A stretch of DNA of 5,254 nucleotides from Lentisphaeria bacterium (GTDB lineage: Bacteria; Verrucomicrobiota; Lentisphaeria; Victivallales; Victivallaceae), in NCBI GenBank assembly GCA_900768515.1, contig CAAGDG010000122.1:1-5254 (forward strand). Direction: 5' to 3'. Positions 1-4,854 of the stretch are shown here, piece after piece. Numbering within the stretch: the stretch's first letter is position 1; every line of letters begins with the position of its first letter. The position numbers and the translations under genes are program-made. Below the pieces are notes generated by a model. It did no database searches. It worked only from the letters and a program-made list of their open reading frames with translations, and was not told the DNA's origin.

Positions 1-63
1 CCCGCTTGTAGAATCGGCTCCTCAAGAAATCGGCTTTTCTTTGCCTACTTTCTTTTCACCGGG
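1..63. repeat. Left copy of a 63-bp direct repeat (84-bp period)
   Basis: Bases 1-63 are identical to bases 85-147, with a 21-bp unique spacer (64-84) between them. The copy touches the window edge, so the true unit may extend further left and more copies may lie outside. The unit contains an internal repeated octamer AATCGGCT (12-19 and 28-35) and a pyrimidine-rich stretch ending in CTTTTCACCGGG. Unlike the right copy, this one is followed by GGCGCG and so lacks the complementary arm that makes the right copy a hairpin. No protein is supported here; open frames across it are low-complexity readings of the repeat. The nature of the element (interspersed palindromic repeat, relic of duplication) is not decided by the sequence. 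Confidence 0.9.
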
Positions 64-84
64 GGCGCGATTCCAGCAGTCCAT

Positions 85-147
85 CCCGCTTGTAGAATCG
101 GCTCCTCAAGAAATCGGCTTTTCTTTGCCTACTTTCTTTTCACCGGG
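85..147. repeat. Right copy of the 63-bp direct repeat
   Basis: Exact copy of bases 1-63. Its last eight bases (140-147) overlap the final codons and TGA stop of the leftward CBM9-like gene. Its 3' portion (128-147) supplies one arm and the loop of the palindrome at 128-160. Together with the left copy it fills the whole stretch before the first gene, where I see no RNA gene or small ORF. Confidence 0.9.
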
Positions 148-160
148 AAAAGAAAGTAGG
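128..160. repeat. 13-bp perfect inverted repeat; hairpin at the operon 3' end
   Basis: The arm CCTACTTTCTTTT (128-140) is exactly complementary to AAAAGAAAGTAGG (148-160), with a 7-nt loop CACCGGG. On the minus strand the hairpin forms at the extreme 3' end of the CBM9-like gene and overlaps its stop codon (140-142). A U-rich tail is missing: the minus-strand RNA continues CAAAGAAAAGCC. It is therefore not a classical intrinsic terminator, though it could stabilise the mRNA 3' end or slow polymerase. A REP-like interspersed palindrome is the more natural reading because half of it belongs to the repeated unit. Confidence 0.7.
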
Positions 161-823
161 GAGGAAGTGGAGGGGACCGAAAAAGTTGGGGGTGTGAAAA
201 GAGAGGTAGTTGAGAGGCCAGAAGGAGCTCCAGTGAGGATGGCTGGTTTGATCGGCGCACTTATAAAAGTTTCCGTGCCAGACGGAACCGGGGACCGGGA
301 CCGGGACGTGGTGAGTGGCTGAGAAGAGGGAGAACGGGATAAAGAAACCGAGCCGGTAAGTTACTGGCTCACGGATTTCGTCGTCCACTCTTTCCGGGAG
401 GGAATGGAAGACCCGGATATCTTTCACTTCCCCGGCGGAGAGGGGGCGGGCGTCGCGGAATGTTCCATCGGGGCGGCAGGGATCGCGAATGAGTTGGCAG
501 AGCATGACGCCGGAGGCGTTGAATTCGAAGTTGAGGTAACCGGTGCCTCCGGAGGGCTGGATGAAGAATTCGACGCAACTGTCATGGCAGACCATATCCT
601 GGAAATGGGAGGCGCGACAGCGGACGAATCGGTCATTGACCTGAAAGAGGCCGTAGAGTCCCAGATCGTCATACAGGAGTTTGAACCGGGTATCGGGGTG
701 ATGATTGCTGCCTTCCGGCCGGAAGTGACGGAGTTGTGCGGTTTCGGCCGGTTTCCAGTCGGGGGAATTGAAATCCGCCTGAAGGTCGGGCGGAGTCATG
801 GTGCGATAAACGAAGTAACTCAT
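140..823 (-). CDS. CBM9-like carbohydrate-binding protein
   Basis: A 227-residue protein resembling stand-alone family 9 carbohydrate-binding modules (CBM9-like, DOMON-type beta sandwich). Visible family signatures are the strand pattern around residues 48-62 (LLYDDLGLYGLFQV), the HDSCVEFFIQP segment at 80-90, the YLNFEFNASG segment at 96-105, and the strongly typical NFYKCADQTSHPHW at 185-198 followed by a FHTPNFFG ending at 209-216. Known members bind sugar ends or polysaccharide; the ligand here is unknown. No signal peptide is visible, so the protein may be cytoplasmic or lack an exported start. The ATG at 823-821 overlaps the TGA of the upstream lipoprotein gene in an ATGA junction, implying translational coupling; an AGGA lies 12 nt upstream. 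A VPVPVPG run at 173-179 comes from three tandem GGGACC-like hexamers (291-308). The last residues, LPTFFSR, lie beyond the usual domain end and are encoded largely by the hairpin/repeat at 128-160, suggesting the original stop was replaced. Confidence 0.85.
   Translation of the reverse strand: MSYFVYRTMTPPDLQADFNSPDWKPAETAQLRHFRPEGSNHHPDTRFKLLYDDLGLYGLFQVNDRFVRCRASHFQDMVCHDSCVEFFIQPSGGTGYLNFEFNASGVMLCQLIRDPCRPDGTFRDARPLSAGEVKDIRVFHSLPERVDDEIREPVTYRLGFFIPFSLFSATHHVPVPVPGSVWHGNFYKCADQTSHPHWSSFWPLNYLSFHTPNFFGPLHFLPTFFSR
291..308. repeat. Short hexamer tandem repeat inside the CBM9-like gene
   Basis: Three consecutive hexamers GGGACC, GGGACC, GGGACG. On the coding strand they give the VPVPVP run in a loop just before the conserved WHGNFYKCAD strand. 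The repeat length is a multiple of three, so slippage would lengthen or shorten the loop without a frameshift. Confidence 0.6.
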
Positions 824-2034
824 TGGCTGGGTTTATCCTGAATCAAATCGAGTTTAGACATGTCGATTGCGCGGAAGAGCCGCGCGGTCGGGAGTTCTTC
901 GGGGGAGGAGGGGGGGCGAACTGTCTTAAGGAAAACGGAGCGGTCGATTTCATGGTCATCGCGCATGGAGTAAAAACCTGCGGCGCCGCTGTGATGTTTG
1001 AGGGTTGTCATGTTGCGTTCGACCTGTTCGACGGATTCGGCGCGATCGAGGGCGATGGAGAGGATGCGCATGGCGTCATATCCCTGTGCTTCGCAGCTGC
1101 CGGGGTAGACATAGAATCGGGAGCGGTAGCGATTCCGGAACGACTTCTGTTCCGGGGAGTTGAATTCATCGGAGTAGAACCCGGTAAACGCGCACTCTCC
1201 CGGGGAGGAACCACATTCCTTCAGGAACTCCGGTTCATCCCAGGTGTCGGGTCCGAGCAGGAGTCCGGAGTATCCGTTGTCGCGGAGGAGCTTGACCAGC
1301 CGCCCGGATTCGGCGGGGCCGGCGGGGATCAGAATGGCCTGAGCGCCGGCGTTGACGACCTCCCGCAGAGCGGGGAGGTACTCATTTTTACTGGTGCTGT
1401 ATTCGGCGATTTTGACCACGGTGCCGCCGAACTGGGTAAACGCCTGACTGACGTTGGCTGCGATTTCCCTGGAGTAGTCGTCACCGGGATCGGCGTTGAC
1501 GAGGATGCCGATTCGGAGGAGTTTTCGCCAGAACCAGGCGTAACCGGCCAGGACGCGCGCCTGCTGGTAATTGGAAAAGCAGGTCCGGTAAAGGAGTCGT
1601 TGTCCGGAGAGCGCATTGAGTGTCGCCATGGGATTGACGGTCGGGACCAGGCTGGCCTGCGGAAGGTCGCGGACGGCGAGCAGTTCATTGGAATCATATC
1701 CGGCGATGATTCCCTCCGCGCCGGCGGCGACGAGTTCCTGGAAGAGTTGCCGCGATACGGCGGCGTTGCTGCGGTTGTCGCGGATGAGCAGTTCCACCGG
1801 GCGGCCGTTGAGACGGACCCCGGCGTTGATCTCCTCGGCGGCGAAGCGGATTCCGTCCTGGAGGCGCAGTCCGTAGATGCGGTTGTCGCCGGAGAGGGGA
1901 AGGATGGCGCCGATGCGGATCGGGTCGACCGGATTGACGGAGCGGTTTGGCAGCGGCGTTTCGGCACATCCGCAGAACAGGGCTGCGATGGCGGTTCCGG
2001 CCGCTGCGATCAGGTTGAAAAGAAGGGGTTTCAT
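820..2034 (-). CDS. LivK-type ABC substrate-binding lipoprotein (Peripla_BP_6 fold)
   Basis: A 404-residue extracytoplasmic ligand-binding protein of the branched-chain amino acid/amide type. The N-terminus is a lipoprotein signal: MK, a hydrophobic stretch to about residue 20, then FCGC with C23 as the likely lipidated cysteine (the -3 position is F rather than the usual L). From residue 39 the family opening IRIGAILPLSGDNRIYG is clear, followed by GIRFAAEEINA (61-71), AGAEGIIAGYDSNELLAV (104-121), a second lobe beginning RIGILVNADPGDDYS (174-188), GLLLGPDTWDEP (257-268) and a C-terminal GFYSMRDDHEI (353-363). The fold predicts capture of a small polar ligand outside the cytoplasmic membrane. 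The ligand cannot be read from sequence and could be an amino acid, urea-like amide or other molecule. No permease or ATPase gene is adjacent, so it may serve a distant transporter or act as a sensor. It starts 21 nt after lpxA with GAGGAG 10 nt before the ATG, and its stop overlaps the next start (ATGA). Confidence 0.88.
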   Translation of the reverse strand: MKPLLFNLIAAAGTAIAALFCGCAETPLPNRSVNPVDPIRIGAILPLSGDNRIYGLRLQDGIRFAAEEINAGVRLNGRPVELLIRDNRSNAAVSRQLFQELVAAGAEGIIAGYDSNELLAVRDLPQASLVPTVNPMATLNALSGQRLLYRTCFSNYQQARVLAGYAWFWRKLLRIGILVNADPGDDYSREIAANVSQAFTQFGGTVVKIAEYSTSKNEYLPALREVVNAGAQAILIPAGPAESGRLVKLLRDNGYSGLLLGPDTWDEPEFLKECGSSPGECAFTGFYSDEFNSPEQKSFRNRYRSRFYVYPGSCEAQGYDAMRILSIALDRAESVEQVERNMTTLKHHSGAAGFYSMRDDHEIDRSVFLKTVRPPSSPEELPTARLFRAIDMSKLDLIQDKPSQ

Positions 2035-2037
2035 GGG

Positions 2038-2050
2038 GAGGATTCTCCTC
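2038..2050 (-). promoter_or_regulatory. Ribosome binding site of the lipoprotein gene inside a small hairpin
   Basis: On the minus strand GAGGAG (plus 2050-2045) is the Shine-Dalgarno for the ATG at 2034. The 13 bases GAGGA-GAA-TCCTC form a 5-bp perfect stem with a 3-nt loop that buries this site. It may lower initiation until ribosomes finishing lpxA (stop at 2058-2056) open it, or it may be a chance GA/TC palindrome. The inverted repeat is directly visible; its effect is an inference. Confidence 0.4.
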
Positions 2051-2055
2051 TTGCA

Positions 2056-2901
2056 TTATGGTTCTGCCGGATGAAGACCATCTCCGTTGTGCGCGTGGGT
2101 GCCGAGAGCGATCAGTTCGGGGTCTCCGGGCATGATGCCGCGTTCGGTGTGGCGGATGAAATCGACGAAATGGCTGATTTCGGGACGCTCGAAATCGGCT
2201 GAATTTTCAATTTCGTGGAGGGCGTTTCCGGCGTTGAGTCCATGGAAAAAGAACGTTTTGATGGCATGTTTGATGGCGAGCCGGAGTTCATCGTTGAATC
2301 CGGCGCGGCGAAGTCCGAGGGTGTTGGGTCCGCAGATGCATTCGTTTTCGGCGACCATGCAGAAGGGGGGGACGTCCTGTCGGATAATCGTTCTTCCGCC
2401 CAGCATGGCCAGAGCGCCGATGCGGCAGAACTGGTGGATGAGGACATACCCGGAGAGGACCGCGCCGTCTTCGATGATCACGTGGCCGGAGATCCCGGTC
2501 TGGTTGGCGATGGTGACGCGGTTGCCGACTCTGACATCGTGGCCGAGGTGGACGAAAGCCATCAGGAGGGTTCTGTCGCCGACCGAGGTGATGCCGCCTT
2601 CGAAGGGGGAGCGGTGGATGGTCACGTACTCCCGGATGGTGGTGTCGCTTCCGATGACAGTGTGGGCGACCGTCCCCGGTTTGAACCGGTGGTCCTGTGG
2701 TTCCTCGCCGACCAGGGCGCCGAGATAGACCCGGCATCGCGGGCCGAGAGAGGTGTAGCGTGCGATTTTAACATGGGCGTCGATCCAGCAGTCGTCGCCG
2801 ATTTCGCAATCGCTTTCGACGATGGAATAAGGTCCGATTCTGACGCCCTCGCCGATGCGTGCCCCCGGGCTGATGATTGCGGTCGGATGGATATCCGTCA
2901 T
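2056..2901 (-). CDS. lpxA: Acyl-[ACP]-UDP-N-acetylglucosamine O-acyltransferase LpxA
   Basis: First enzyme of lipid A synthesis: a cytoplasmic trimer that moves a 3-hydroxyacyl chain from ACP to the 3-position of UDP-GlcNAc. With the ATG start it has 281 residues, against about 262 in E. coli. The N-terminal two thirds are left-handed beta-helix hexapeptides (HPTAIISPGARIGEGVRIGPYSIV and on). Family landmarks are REYVTIHR (90-97), the catalytic-histidine segment VHLGHDVRVGNR (H121), IHQF (155-158), RQDVPP (174-179) and NTLGLRRAGF (193-202). The position matching E. coli Gly173, the acyl-chain ruler, is Gly169 here. About 20 extra C-terminal residues (ending AHNGDGLHPAEP) are unlike the E. coli form. 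I chose ATG 2901 because MTDIHPTA matches the family start; a TTG at 2931 would add ten residues and overlap the pyrH stop. Neither start has a strong Shine-Dalgarno. It lies downstream of pyrH, very probably cotranscribed. Confidence 0.95.
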   Translation of the reverse strand: MTDIHPTAIISPGARIGEGVRIGPYSIVESDCEIGDDCWIDAHVKIARYTSLGPRCRVYLGALVGEEPQDHRFKPGTVAHTVIGSDTTIREYVTIHRSPFEGGITSVGDRTLLMAFVHLGHDVRVGNRVTIANQTGISGHVIIEDGAVLSGYVLIHQFCRIGALAMLGGRTIIRQDVPPFCMVAENECICGPNTLGLRRAGFNDELRLAIKHAIKTFFFHGLNAGNALHEIENSADFERPEISHFVDFIRHTERGIMPGDPELIALGTHAHNGDGLHPAEP

Positions 2902-2927
2902 TTTTTCGTCACTTTCCCGTATAATTT

Positions 2928-3647
2928 TCAACTGACGATGGTTCCGGCAGTTGTGTCACCAGCAAGGACCCGTTCCAGACTGGTCGGGTCGTTGAAGTTG
3001 AAGACGATGATCGGCAGGTCGTTGTCACGGCACATGGAAAAGGCGGTGGAGTCCATGATTCTGAGCTGGCGTGAGAGGGCCTCGTCGAAGCTGAGTTCCG
3101 CGAACCGTTTTGCGTCTGGGTTCTTGAAGGGGTCCGCAGTGTAGATTCCGTCAACTTTGGTTGCTTTGAGGACCGCGTCGCAGTCGGTTTCCAATGCGCG
3201 CAAAGTGGCGGTGGTGTCGGTGGTGAAGAAGGGGCTGCCGGTGCCGCCGGCGAAGATGACAAGCTGGCCGGATTCCAGAGCCCGGACCGCCCGGTCCCGG
3301 TCGAACCTGGGAGCGATCGGCTCCATTCCGATCGAACACTGGACCAGAGCCGGAATGCCGGCCGCCGTGAAAAAGTCCCGGAGACAGAGGGCGTTCATGA
3401 CGGTGGCGAGCATGCCCATGTAGTCCGCGTTGACCCGGTCCATTCCGCCGGAGCGCCCCATCACGCCGCGCCAGATGTTGCCGGCTCCGACCACGAGGGC
3501 GACCTCGACGCCGAGATCCATGACCCGCTTGACCCGGTCGACCACAGCGCGAACCGCGGCGGAGTCGTATCCGTGATCCTGACTGCCTTTGAGGGCTTCC
3601 CCGCTGATTTTGAGCAGGATTCGGTTGAAGCGGAATTTACTGGTCAT
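2928..3647 (-). CDS. pyrH: Uridylate kinase (UMP kinase) PyrH
   Basis: Phosphorylates UMP to UDP with ATP in the cytoplasm, feeding UTP, CTP and UDP-sugars. At 239 residues it matches the usual bacterial length (241 in E. coli). Amino acid kinase family motifs appear in order: LLKISGEAL (11-19), VVGAGNIWRG (52-61), the UMP-site region NADYMGMLATVMNA (73-86), FAGGTGSPFFTTDTTA (132-147), KATKVDGIYTADP (161-173) and MDSTAFSMCRDNDLPIIVFN (198-217). The ATG at 3647 is preferred over an in-frame TTG at 3689 because AAAGGA (plus 3660-3655) sits 7 nt upstream of it and MTSKFRFNRILLKISG fits the family start. It is the first gene of the leftward set, directly downstream of the divergent intergenic region. 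The common partner frr (ribosome recycling factor) is not next to it; lpxA follows instead. Confidence 0.96.
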   Translation of the reverse strand: MTSKFRFNRILLKISGEALKGSQDHGYDSAAVRAVVDRVKRVMDLGVEVALVVGAGNIWRGVMGRSGGMDRVNADYMGMLATVMNALCLRDFFTAAGIPALVQCSIGMEPIAPRFDRDRAVRALESGQLVIFAGGTGSPFFTTDTTATLRALETDCDAVLKATKVDGIYTADPFKNPDAKRFAELSFDEALSRQLRIMDSTAFSMCRDNDLPIIVFNFNDPTSLERVLAGDTTAGTIVS

Positions 3648-3654
3648 TTCGGGG

Positions 3655-3660
3655 TCCTTT
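3655..3660 (-). promoter_or_regulatory. Ribosome binding site of pyrH
   Basis: The minus-strand AAAGGA lies 7 nt before the ATG at 3647 and decides the start in favour of the 239-residue product over the upstream TTG. Confidence 0.75.
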
Positions 3661-3682
3661 CTGATTCGCTGATCACGTGTCC

Positions 3683-3700
3683 CATGCAATATAACGCATG
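3683..3700. promoter_or_regulatory. Dyad CATGC-N8-GCATG around the pyrH -10 element
   Basis: CATGC (3683-3687) and GCATG (3696-3700) are perfect inverted copies flanking AATATAAC, which contains the proposed minus-strand -10. Such a symmetric site on a promoter core could bind a dimeric regulator, but 5-bp arms also occur by chance. No regulator gene is in the window. Confidence 0.25.
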
Positions 3701-3717
3701 AAAGGCGATTTCGCCAA
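3688..3717 (-). promoter_or_regulatory. Candidate sigma-70-type promoter for pyrH-lpxA operon
   Basis: Reading leftward, TTGGCG (plus 3717-3712) could be the -35 (4 of 6 to TTGACA) and TATATT (plus 3693-3688) the -10 (5 of 6), separated by 18 nt; an overlapping TTATAT gives 17 nt. Transcription would begin near 3681 and leave a leader of about 34 nt with the AAAGGA site. Matched by eye only. Confidence 0.4.
3704..3715. promoter_or_regulatory. Dyad GGCGA-TT-TCGCC in the divergent intergenic region
   Basis: GGCGA (3704-3708) and TCGCC (3711-3715) form a perfect 12-bp palindrome with a TT centre, lying between the proposed -10 and -35 of pyrH and overlapping the -35. It could be a repressor operator or a chance palindrome. 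Confidence 0.25.
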
Positions 3718-3737
3718 GCATTTGGTGACGTCGAGGC

Positions 3738-3765
3738 TTTTTTTTATTGAAAAAACGTGTATATT
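3738..3765 (+). promoter_or_regulatory. Weak candidate promoter for the rightward oxidoreductase-ispE genes
   Basis: An 8-T run (3738-3745) and AT-rich sequence precede TATATT (3760-3765), a 5-of-6 match to a -10, about 49 bases before the start codon at 3814. No good -35 sits at the right distance; TTGAAA (3747-3752) is only 7 nt away. This is the most AT-rich part of the intergenic region and so the likeliest place for the plus-strand promoter. Confidence 0.25.
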
Positions 3766-3798
3766 ACCATCAGGTTTCTCTGAAATCCGGTCATAAAA

Positions 3799-3804
3799 CA
3801 GGAA
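3799..3804 (+). promoter_or_regulatory. Ribosome binding site of the oxidoreductase gene
   Basis: CAGGAA contains AGGA (3800-3803), 10 nt before the ATG at 3814. It supports this start, which also places the GxGxxG dinucleotide motif at the normal position of residues 13-18. Confidence 0.55.
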
Positions 3805-3813
3805 TGTGACTTT

Positions 3814-4830
3814 ATGGAAAATGATTTCCGATTGAAGGTCGGCGTGATCGGAGTCGGAGCGCTTGGCCGCCATCATGCGCGCCTCTACGCTCAGAGTCCG
3901 AATGCCGAGGTGGTCGGTATCTTCGACGTTGCGCCGGATGCGGCGGAACGGGTCGGCAATGAATTCAATCTGCCGGTTTATTCCGACTGGCGGGCGCTGG
4001 CGGAGAAGTGCGAAGCGCTCAGCGTGGCGGTTCCGGCCAATTTTCATGCCCGGACGACGATCCCTCTTCTGGAGATGGGCAAGCACGTGCTGGTGGAAAA
4101 ACCGATTGCCGCCAGCGTGGAAGAGGCGGAGGCGATGGTCGCCTCCGCGGAAAAGCACGGTGTGGTGCTGGCGGTCGGCCATGTGGAACGGTTCAATCCG
4201 GCGATGGACTTTCTGGAAAAATACGCTTCGAACACCCGTTTTATTGAAGCGCATCGCCTGGCGCAGTATCCGCCGCCGCGTCCGGGACTGCCCCGTCGCG
4301 GCACCGAGGTCAGCGTGGTGCTCGACCTGATGATTCACGACATCGATCTGGTGCTGACCATGGTGAAGTCGGAGATCGAGCGGTTCGATGTGGTCGGCAT
4401 TCCGGTTCTGAGCAAGACCGAGGATATCGTGAATGCCCGGATCAAGTTCAAAAACGGCAGCTGCGCGAGCCTGACCGCCAGCCGGGTGAGTCAGGAGCCG
4501 ATGCGCCGGTTCCGGGTGTTTCAGGAGGACTCCTACATTTCGATGGACTACGGAAAGCACTTCGGCATGGTGCTCAAGCGCAACCGGATCGGACTCGCCC
4601 GCAAGGACGTGAACCTTGATGAAAAGAATGCGCTGGCCGCCGAACTGGAAGACTTCATTCTGGCGGTCAACCGCAGCAAGGTTACCGGGATGCTCTGTCA
4701 GCCGAAGGTTCCCGGCACGGCCGGGCTGCGGGCGTTGAAGGTGGCGGTGGCGATTCAGGACGAAGCGCGCCGTTACAACGATCAGTACGGATTCAAATTT
4801 GCGCCGGCGGCTCCGGACGAACTCAACTGA
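3814..4830 (+). CDS. Gfo/Idh/MocA family NAD(P)-dependent oxidoreductase, possibly GnnA-like
   Basis: A 338-residue cytoplasmic dehydrogenase of the Gfo/Idh/MocA family. The Rossmann domain starts at residue 8 (KVGVIGVGALGRHHARLY, with GxGxxG at 13-18). The family EKP motif is at 95-97 (VLVEKPIAAS), followed by GHVERFNPA (122-130). The C-terminal substrate domain carries VSVVLDLMIHDIDL (166-179), whose H175/D176 pair corresponds to the usual catalytic region, and LTASRVSQEPMRRFRVF (220-236). This subtype, with the VSVVLDLMIHDIDL and SRVSQ segments, is often found beside lipid A genes in other phyla. GnnA, the characterised member in Acidithiobacillus, lies with lpxA and oxidises UDP-GlcNAc at C3. 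Divergence from the lpxA operon by one intergenic region fits a sugar-nucleotide role, but the exact substrate cannot be read from the sequence. ispE follows 24 nt later, suggesting cotranscription. Family call is sure; GnnA identity is tentative. Confidence 0.9.
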   Translation: MENDFRLKVGVIGVGALGRHHARLYAQSPNAEVVGIFDVAPDAAERVGNEFNLPVYSDWRALAEKCEALSVAVPANFHARTTIPLLEMGKHVLVEKPIAASVEEAEAMVASAEKHGVVLAVGHVERFNPAMDFLEKYASNTRFIEAHRLAQYPPPRPGLPRRGTEVSVVLDLMIHDIDLVLTMVKSEIERFDVVGIPVLSKTEDIVNARIKFKNGSCASLTASRVSQEPMRRFRVFQEDSYISMDYGKHFGMVLKRNRIGLARKDVNLDEKNALAAELEDFILAVNRSKVTGMLCQPKVPGTAGLRALKVAVAIQDEARRYNDQYGFKFAPAAPDELN

Positions 4831-4843
4831 ACCGGAACCGGCC

Positions 4844-4849
4844 GGGAGG
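4844..4849 (+). promoter_or_regulatory. Ribosome binding site of ispE
   Basis: GGGAGG ends 5 nt before the ATG at 4855 and fixes the start of the partial ispE frame, which runs off the window. Confidence 0.6.
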
Positions 4850-4854
4850 CGCCC

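Noticed and set aside
1..147. CRISPR array
   Set aside because: Only two copies of a 63-bp unit with one 21-bp spacer, no cas genes, and unit length and layout unlike CRISPR repeats.
41..322. 93-codon plus-strand frame across the repeats
   Set aside because: Begins at a TTG in the repeat, reads the duplicated unit as repeated PTFFSPG peptides, and overlaps the CBM9-like gene antisense.
823..2202. 459-codon open frame on the plus strand opposite the lipoprotein gene
   Set aside because: It mirrors the real gene's G/C-rich third positions; its translation has no recognisable domain, while the minus strand has a signal peptide, family motifs and a ribosome site.
2215..3144. 309-codon open frame on the plus strand opposite lpxA and pyrH
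   Set aside because: Spans two confidently identified genes on the other strand and has acidic low-complexity composition typical of an antisense shadow.
3711..3745. Possible plus-strand intrinsic terminator: stem TCGCCAA/TTGGTGA followed by eight Ts
   Set aside because: The T-run starts about 9 nt after the stem, the stem has a G-U pair, and no plus-strand gene lies upstream to be terminated.
3804..3809. Minimal start-stop ATGTGA upstream of the oxidoreductase
   Set aside because: It overlaps the Shine-Dalgarno of the real start, leaving no spacing for its own initiation; most likely chance.
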